The notes beneath the pieces were generated by a model. The model searched no databases and had not been told where the DNA came from. It saw only the letters and a list, made by a program, of their open reading frames with translations. Below, in pieces: positions 38,215-41,165 of a stretch of DNA of 41,165 nt. The DNA comes from a virus. The DNA is taken from positions 1-41,165 of IMG/VR virus record IMGVR_UViG_3300033145_000895; one strand, written 5' to 3'. A program made the translations under genes and the position numbers. Position 1 is the first letter of the stretch; the number at the start of each line of letters is the position of its first letter.

Positions 38215-38716
38215 CTTTCTCCATCCGCCATTCCACATCGCGCCAGTATCCCACGGTCGATTGCTTGAGCATCCCGTCAGGCCCGCCGTTCCAAAGCCGG
38301 GCGCGCTGCTCGTCAGTCTTGCACTTATACTTGTGCCAGTAGGCCAGCATGACGCACTCGGTATGCAGGCGGCTCCAAACGTACTTGTCGTAACTCCAGT
38401 TGACGCCCAACGCTTCGCAGCCGTCTTGCCAGGCCATTCGGCCGCATTGACCAGGGCCGCGAGAAACGCCGCCATCGCCAATCGCGTAGTCGTCGCCGGC
38501 GGATTCCTGCATACGGATTGCCTTGAAGATAGGCCGCGGCGCGAAAGAAACGCTGGGGGCCGCCTCGATGGGAGGGGCACCAAGACGGTCCCCAGCTTGC
38601 ACCCGACCCGCCAGGCGAGGGAGTACCTGGCTTGCGCGTTCTGCCTTCGGTCCAGCCACAACGAAGGCCGCGCCTATCAGAAAGCCAATCTCAAGATGTA
38701 TTATTGATCGCAGCAT
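38204..38716 (-). CDS. Transglycosylase/lysozyme-type endolysin with N-terminal anchor (170 aa)
   Basis: The start at 38716 (MLRSIIHLEIGFLIGAAFVV) gives one hydrophobic segment like a signal-anchor or SAR sequence. An in-frame ATG at 38746 lies in a hairpin loop and is less likely. The enzymatic region has the catalytic Glu in FKAIRMQESAGDDYAIGDG, then GVSRGPGQC and QRARLWNGGPDG, the pattern of the lysozyme/soluble transglycosylase fold. It should cleave peptidoglycan at lysis, and the anchor would hold it at the membrane until release. It is separated from the holin-like group by most of the early region unless the genome is circular. Confidence 0.75.
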   Translation of the reverse strand: MLRSIIHLEIGFLIGAAFVVAGPKAERASQVLPRLAGRVQAGDRLGAPPIEAAPSVSFAPRPIFKAIRMQESAGDDYAIGDGGVSRGPGQCGRMAWQDGCEALGVNWSYDKYVWSRLHTECVMLAYWHKYKCKTDEQRARLWNGGPDGMLKQSTVGYWRDVEWRMEKDDG

Positions 38717-38746
38717 CGCGTCAGTTTTCAATTTCCCCCGGACCAT

Positions 38747-38967
38747 CCGGGGGTGGGCCTTTGGTCGCTCAAAACCAGCCGTGTTTCGGTAGGCCCTATT
38801 GCGGCGGGGAGTTTCGAGGCTCCCTTGGATAGTCCTTTTAGTTTCGCCGGATCGTTCCTAACTAATCATGGTCCCCGGACTCGGATGCCACGCTCTGCCG
38901 TGGCCGCCGCCGCACTCTGCTCAAGTCCCTTTATCTCATTGTTATTCTCCTTGTTAAGTTTTTCACT
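38747..38967 (-). other. Structured leader of the endolysin gene
   Basis: No gene of normal length lies here. Hairpins on the minus strand include CCACG/CGTGG near 38890, GGGCCT/AGGCCC between about 38755 and 38801, and an eight-pair hairpin at 38735-38753 (CCCCCGGA with TCCGGGGG) whose loop contains an ATG. A two-codon frame lies at 38931-38939. The stretch looks like an untranslated, regulated leader that continues from the RNA upstream. Confidence 0.5.
38931..38939 (-). CDS. Possible two-codon minigene (Met-Arg-stop)
   Basis: AAGGAG at 38952-38947 stands exactly seven bases before ATG AGA TAA (38939-38931). The ribosome binding site is among the best in the window, yet the frame ends after two codons. 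Minigenes such as the lambda bar ATG-ATA-TAA frame are known to trap peptidyl-tRNA. A sequence error hiding a longer frame is the alternative. Confidence 0.35.
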   Translation of the reverse strand: MR

Positions 38968-39264
38968 GCGGCGGGCAGGAATTGCACCTACCTGTCGGGA
39001 CGCGTCCGGCCGACTATCTACTCGCCGCATAAGCTGGCGCGGCCGGGCTTCACCCACCCGACGTCGAAGGCTCGCGCTTTGGCTAGGCTTGTTAGGCCAA
39101 CGGCCCTCGGTTACTGCCCCTCGGAGCAGCCAAATGGACACGCCAGTTAATCGCTGGTGTGGCAGGATTGGCCTTACCCGCTACCTGCTGTGTGGGTTCG
39201 CGGGAATATCGTCGGCCCACTTATCCGACCCGCATAGCGTGTTCGCACCACGCCGCACACCAGC
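38968..39264 (-). ncRNA. Candidate structured RNA, about 297 nt, three consecutive helical domains
   Basis: Domain 1 is closed by nine perfect pairs (39256-39264 with 39153-39161) and holds three hairpins: 39237-39241/39249-39253, 39200-39204/39229-39233 with an inner 39212-39215/39225-39228, and 39162-39166/39184-39188. Domain 2 is closed by 39139-39146/39034-39041 with inner helix 39128-39134/39078-39084. Domain 3 is closed by 39023-39028/38968-38973 with hairpin 39010-39014/38994-38998. Two helices contain a G-U pair on the minus strand that would be A-C on the plus strand, so the RNA is minus-strand. It follows the 57-residue gene and precedes the endolysin leader. I could not match it to a known class. 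Confidence 0.65.
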
Positions 39265-39288
39265 TCACTATTCAGTTGTCAAGTTCCT

Positions 39289-39462
39289 CTACTCGCCCTT
39301 CACTAGCTTTAGGGCTTCGATTGCGCACTGAAGTTGTTCGCGTAGCTTCTTCACAACTTCGCACAAATACGCATCTTCGTTTTCTAATCTCTTACATCGT
39401 TCGCCCAACGCCTTTACCCGCTCCCACAAAGGCGGCTCTGGGTAATGGTCTCCGTTAGGCAT
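39289..39462 (-). CDS. Short coiled-coil protein (57 aa)
   Basis: AAGGAGAAAG precedes the ATG at 39462, which opens MPNGDHYPEPPLWERVKALG and continues GERCKRLENEDAYLCEVVKK to a stop at 39289. Residues 12-54 form a continuous charged helix with heptad spacing, similar in style to the coiled coils at 27277 and 37972. Strong ribosome binding site and position eleven bases after the upstream gene support it. Function unknown. It ends 24 bases before the structured RNA. Confidence 0.72.
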   Translation of the reverse strand: MPNGDHYPEPPLWERVKALGERCKRLENEDAYLCEVVKKLREQLQCAIEALKLVKGE

Positions 39463-39473
39463 CTTCTTTCTCC

Positions 39474-39992
39474 TTAGCTATCCAAAACAGTAGTTTCACC
39501 AGCACCACAAAATCCAGTCGGCTCATATTGCTCGATAACATCCTCGCATAGCTTGCGGAGAATCTTCGGCAACACAACGGCTTGCAAATCGTCGCATAGC
39601 TGAGCTACCGCTGCTTCTTTCTTGGCTTCGTCAACGGCGTATTTTATGGCGAAGCGCCAACTCTGCTGTTCGATTGTTCCGATGATAATGGCGGCCCTTT
39701 CGGCAATATCTCGATACGGCTCGTGTATAAAGCTGCTAACCAATCGAATAGGCACAATCGACTGCGCTAGTTCCAGCCTCTTGTCGTGTTCTTGGCTCGC
39801 CTTGTCCCGCCAGCCCGAAACCTCACGTTTGTGTTCTTCGTTCAAGCGCCGAAAGACACGGCTTCGCCATCGGTTATGCAACCACTCCCACCGAGCCAGG
39901 TTCGCGCGAACTTTTAAACACGTCTTCCTGCCAAACCGGAGTTGTATGACAATATAATCAAACACCGTCATTTTGCCGACTTCGGGTATCAT
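39474..39992 (-). CDS. Hypothetical protein, helical (172 aa)
   Basis: ATG at 39992 overlaps the stop of the small membrane peptide (ATGA), so it is preferred over the ATG at 40022. The protein begins MIPEVGKMTVFDYIVIQLRF and has a basic first part (ANLARWEWLHNRWRSRVFRR) and a helical second half (AERAAIIIGTIEQQSWRFAI). The C-terminus ends FCGAGETTVLDS. It has no recognised family and no membrane spans except a moderately hydrophobic segment near residue 100. Its neighbours suggest an early accessory gene. Confidence 0.6.
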   Translation of the reverse strand: MIPEVGKMTVFDYIVIQLRFGRKTCLKVRANLARWEWLHNRWRSRVFRRLNEEHKREVSGWRDKASQEHDKRLELAQSIVPIRLVSSFIHEPYRDIAERAAIIIGTIEQQSWRFAIKYAVDEAKKEAAVAQLCDDLQAVVLPKILRKLCEDVIEQYEPTGFCGAGETTVLDS

Positions 39993-40093
39993 TTCGCTCT
40001 CGCTACCCACAAAAACAGCCATCGCAGCACCACGGCGACAAAGGCTAGTACAGGCACGGTTAGTATCGTTCTAATTCCTTGCGGGCTCACCAT
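39989..40093 (-). CDS. Short single-span membrane peptide (34 aa)
   Basis: GGAG lies five bases before the ATG at 40093. The frame MVSPQGIRTILTVPVLAFVA continues VVLRWLFLWVARAK and stops at 39989. Residues 8-31 form one hydrophobic helix with positive charges at both ends. Overlaps with the genes on both sides (ATGGTGA upstream, ATGA downstream) support translation. Small membrane peptides in phages often modulate lysis, superinfection or host enzymes. Function unknown. Confidence 0.6.
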   Translation of the reverse strand: MVSPQGIRTILTVPVLAFVAVVLRWLFLWVARAK

Positions 40094-40500
40094 GCAGGCT
40101 CCGGCTGCTGTTCGGCTTCTAAGATTTCCACGGTCACAAGCCCTTGGTCGTTAGGATAACCAAGGGTTTTTGCGAGGAAACTTACGCCTTGGGCCGTCAT
40201 CCGCTTTTCTTCTGGCGGATCGTCGTTGAAGATTGAAACGTCAATAGTGAATCCACTTTTGTTGCAGACCACGCCCATCCCACTCTGCGTTCCGTCGGCC
40301 AGGCCGGGATCGCCTTCTCCCCAAGGCTCCTCCCTGAAACCGGCCTCCTCGACCATGAAGCGTATGGCCTCCCAGAATTGCTTCTCGTCAGGCGTGTCGG
40401 CGGTGTAGTCCACCGGCTTCTGACCAAGCGCCTTGGCGAGCTTGTCGCCAGTGGCGTTAATCTTCCGCGCGGTCTCAGCGAGTTCTTGTCCGATGGTCAT
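40087..40500 (-). CDS. Hypothetical early protein (137 aa)
   Basis: The ATG at 40500 overlaps the upstream stop (ATGA). The start MTIGQELAETARKINATGDK is helical, followed by FWEAIRFMVEEAGFREEPWG and a strand-rich part (GMGVVCNKSGFTIDVSIFND). The end (VTVEILEAEQQPEPAW) is acidic. No family is recognised and the protein is soluble. It belongs to the small-gene operon at the right end of the window. Confidence 0.6.
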   Translation of the reverse strand: MTIGQELAETARKINATGDKLAKALGQKPVDYTADTPDEKQFWEAIRFMVEEAGFREEPWGEGDPGLADGTQSGMGVVCNKSGFTIDVSIFNDDPPEEKRMTAQGVSFLAKTLGYPNDQGLVTVEILEAEQQPEPAW

Positions 40501-40742
40501 GGCGTGGCCCCTTCTGTTCGCTGATATAACCCCCTTGGCCTTGTGTCGAAGACTTTCTTTTTGCCTCCGCTGAAAGGGATAACATATACCTGTTTGCCGC
40601 AGGTGCGGCACTGAACCATCCACACGCCAAAGGTCAAAAAGCGGCCGTCGAGAAAGCCAACATGAACGCCATGTCGAACGTGGGGCAGAGAGTGCTTGTG
40701 CTGGAAAAGCCTTTTGAACGCGGCCATTATTCGGGCGCTCAT
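40497..40742 (-). CDS. Small basic protein with CxxC (81 aa)
   Basis: The start MSARIMAAFKRLFQHKHSLP overlaps the upstream stop, and the stop overlaps the next start (ATGA). His-rich segments (HKHSLPHVRHGVHVGF) and a CRTCG pair suggest a metal-binding site. The end is KKKVFDTRPRGLYQRTEG. Function unknown. Confidence 0.6.
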   Translation of the reverse strand: MSARIMAAFKRLFQHKHSLPHVRHGVHVGFLDGRFLTFGVWMVQCRTCGKQVYVIPFSGGKKKVFDTRPRGLYQRTEGATP

Positions 40743-41047
40743 GGCGTGGCTCCTTCTGGCGTAGTAGGTTGAAGCTGACTCAACACCTCCACCAAGCCGA
40801 TGCAGGCCAGCATATTGATTATGGATTGCTGCGAGTCGTCTTTACCGACAAACCCATTCTTCTGTGAAGCCTGATATGCGACAACAGTTCCAACGAACTC
40901 GTTGGACCAGCGAATACTTTCTTCAGGGTCTTTGCGGAAAAGTCGTAACGCATCCGCCATCCATTGGTCTTGGTGTCGCCGAAGCAGGATAACGAACAAA
41001 TCGTTTCCGTCTTGTGTTGGCGCTGGAGCGCAATCTTTGTCTGTCAT
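40739..41047 (-). CDS. Hypothetical early protein (102 aa)
   Basis: The site GGAG in the repeat lies eight bases before the ATG (MTDKDCAPAPTQDGNDLFVI). The protein is mostly helical (LLRRHQDQWMADALRLFRKD; QQSIINMLACIGLVEVLSQL) and ends in the same EGATP tail as the next gene's protein, which is a small shared module. Its function is unknown. It is the gene that would follow the repeat-containing gene if the ends join. Confidence 0.6.
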   Translation of the reverse strand: MTDKDCAPAPTQDGNDLFVILLRRHQDQWMADALRLFRKDPEESIRWSNEFVGTVVAYQASQKNGFVGKDDSQQSIINMLACIGLVEVLSQLQPTTPEGATP

Positions 41048-41050
41048 GGC

Positions 41051-41165
41051 TTAGCTCCTTTCAGCCTTAGCAAGGGCGGCTTCGGCCAGGTTAATAGCGT
41101 CGATAACTTCGTCCGGCCCGCCGGTGTGCATCACCCCAACTGCCTCTTTCAACGCCTCGACAAGC
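41051..41165 (-). CDS. 3' end of the repeat-containing small gene (runs off the window end)
   Basis: The frame is open at the window end and stops with TAA at 41051. Its residues equal the C-terminal module of the gene at 302-577 (LAEAALAKAERS). Joined to base 1 it completes the gene at 1-297 as a 100-residue protein, which supports circularity. The stop codon here is TAA, while the copy at 302 uses TAG. Confidence 0.8.
   Translation of the reverse strand, partial: LVEALKEAVGVMHTGGPDEVIDAINLAEAALAKAERS
41057..41165. repeat. Terminal direct repeat, right copy
   Basis: This copy is identical to 1-109 and 308-416. With the internal copy it shares five further bases on its left side. Circularisation of the contig through this overlap would give a genome of about 41,056 bp. 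Confidence 0.95.

Noticed and set aside
38968-39030. tRNA-like end (T-loop-like TGCAATT with an acceptor-like stem)
   Set aside because: The distance between stem halves is too short for D and anticodon arms, and the T-stem has a mismatch. It fits better as the third domain of the larger RNA.
38968-39264. Group I or group II self-splicing intron
   Set aside because: A TAGATAGTC element resembles a group I P7 strand, but its partner is absent. No domain V-like hairpin of a group II intron is present, and no split gene flanks the region.
38753-39331. 192-codon plus-strand frame and 91-codon minus-strand frame over the structured region
   Set aside because: Neither has a ribosome binding site or recognisable sequence, and both cross the RNA helices. 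The structure explains the stretch better.
1-41165. CRISPR array or insertion sequence
   Set aside because: No regularly spaced repeat series and no transposase or terminal inverted repeats were seen. The only mobile-type genes are the recombinase and the HNH endonuclease.

Overview
The window is essentially one complete phage genome, probably temperate and short-tailed, of about 41 kb. The same 109 bases occur at both ends. This fits a circular contig of about 41,056 bp opened inside a duplicated gene end, but the repeat also occurs internally at 308-416, so an assembly break at a repeat is an alternative. Base composition is moderately GC-rich. Several structural proteins (beta-solenoid proteins with a GNWxDxxxW-type start, Cys-rich minor proteins) look like those of environmental Planctomycetota or related bacteria; that host assignment is an inference.

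Layout. Nearly all genes run leftward on the minus strand in tightly overlapping units (ATGA, GTGA and TGATG junctions). (1) 1-1025: end of the early operon, small genes including two neighbours with identical 3' ends. (2) 1043-2371, plus strand: a near-consensus sigma-70 promoter, a 330-nt leader and a tyrosine recombinase. (3) 2383-3676, minus: lysis-type cassette (holin-like protein, membrane coiled-coil protein, lipoprotein, Gly/Arg-rich peptide, anchored coiled-coil protein). (4) 3730-4966, plus: an accessory cassette of three small membrane proteins around a terminator hairpin and a class II tRNA with a CCA anticodon. (5) 4983-26509, minus: virion genes. In transcription order these are an accessory and a beta-rich protein, small and large terminase, P22-type portal, scaffold-like protein, N4-gp56-family major capsid protein, a secreted beta-rich protein, a head-tail connector, fibre-like proteins, a coiled-coil protein and a 1,638-residue internal/ejection-type protein. 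Intrinsic terminator-like hairpins flank the capsid segment. (6) 26540-41165, minus: early and accessory genes. These include small HTH proteins, Lar-like and YegP-like proteins, a DUF1376 replication protein with a nuclease-like insert, two DNA methyltransferases, a DUF1064 nuclease, a GNAT-like protein, a second capsid gene of the SU10/DUF5309 family, a Cas4/RecB-like exonuclease and RecT annealase separated by a plus-strand HNH endonuclease, an ASCH-like protein, and a transglycosylase/endolysin downstream of a 300-nt structured RNA.

How it works together. The recombinase gives integration; exonuclease plus RecT gives recombination-driven replication or repair; DUF1376 probably helps host-dependent initiation (no polymerase or helicase is seen); the methyltransferases and Lar-like protein suggest protection from host restriction; terminase, portal, scaffold and capsid package DNA; holin, lipoprotein and endolysin lyse the cell. 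No CI-type repressor was recognised.

Most interesting points: two unrelated major capsid families in one genome, a compact multi-helix RNA on the minus strand at 38968-39264, a serine-type tRNA body carrying a tryptophan anticodon, a two-codon minigene with an ideal ribosome binding site, and several short genes under 60 codons that standard gene finding would miss.
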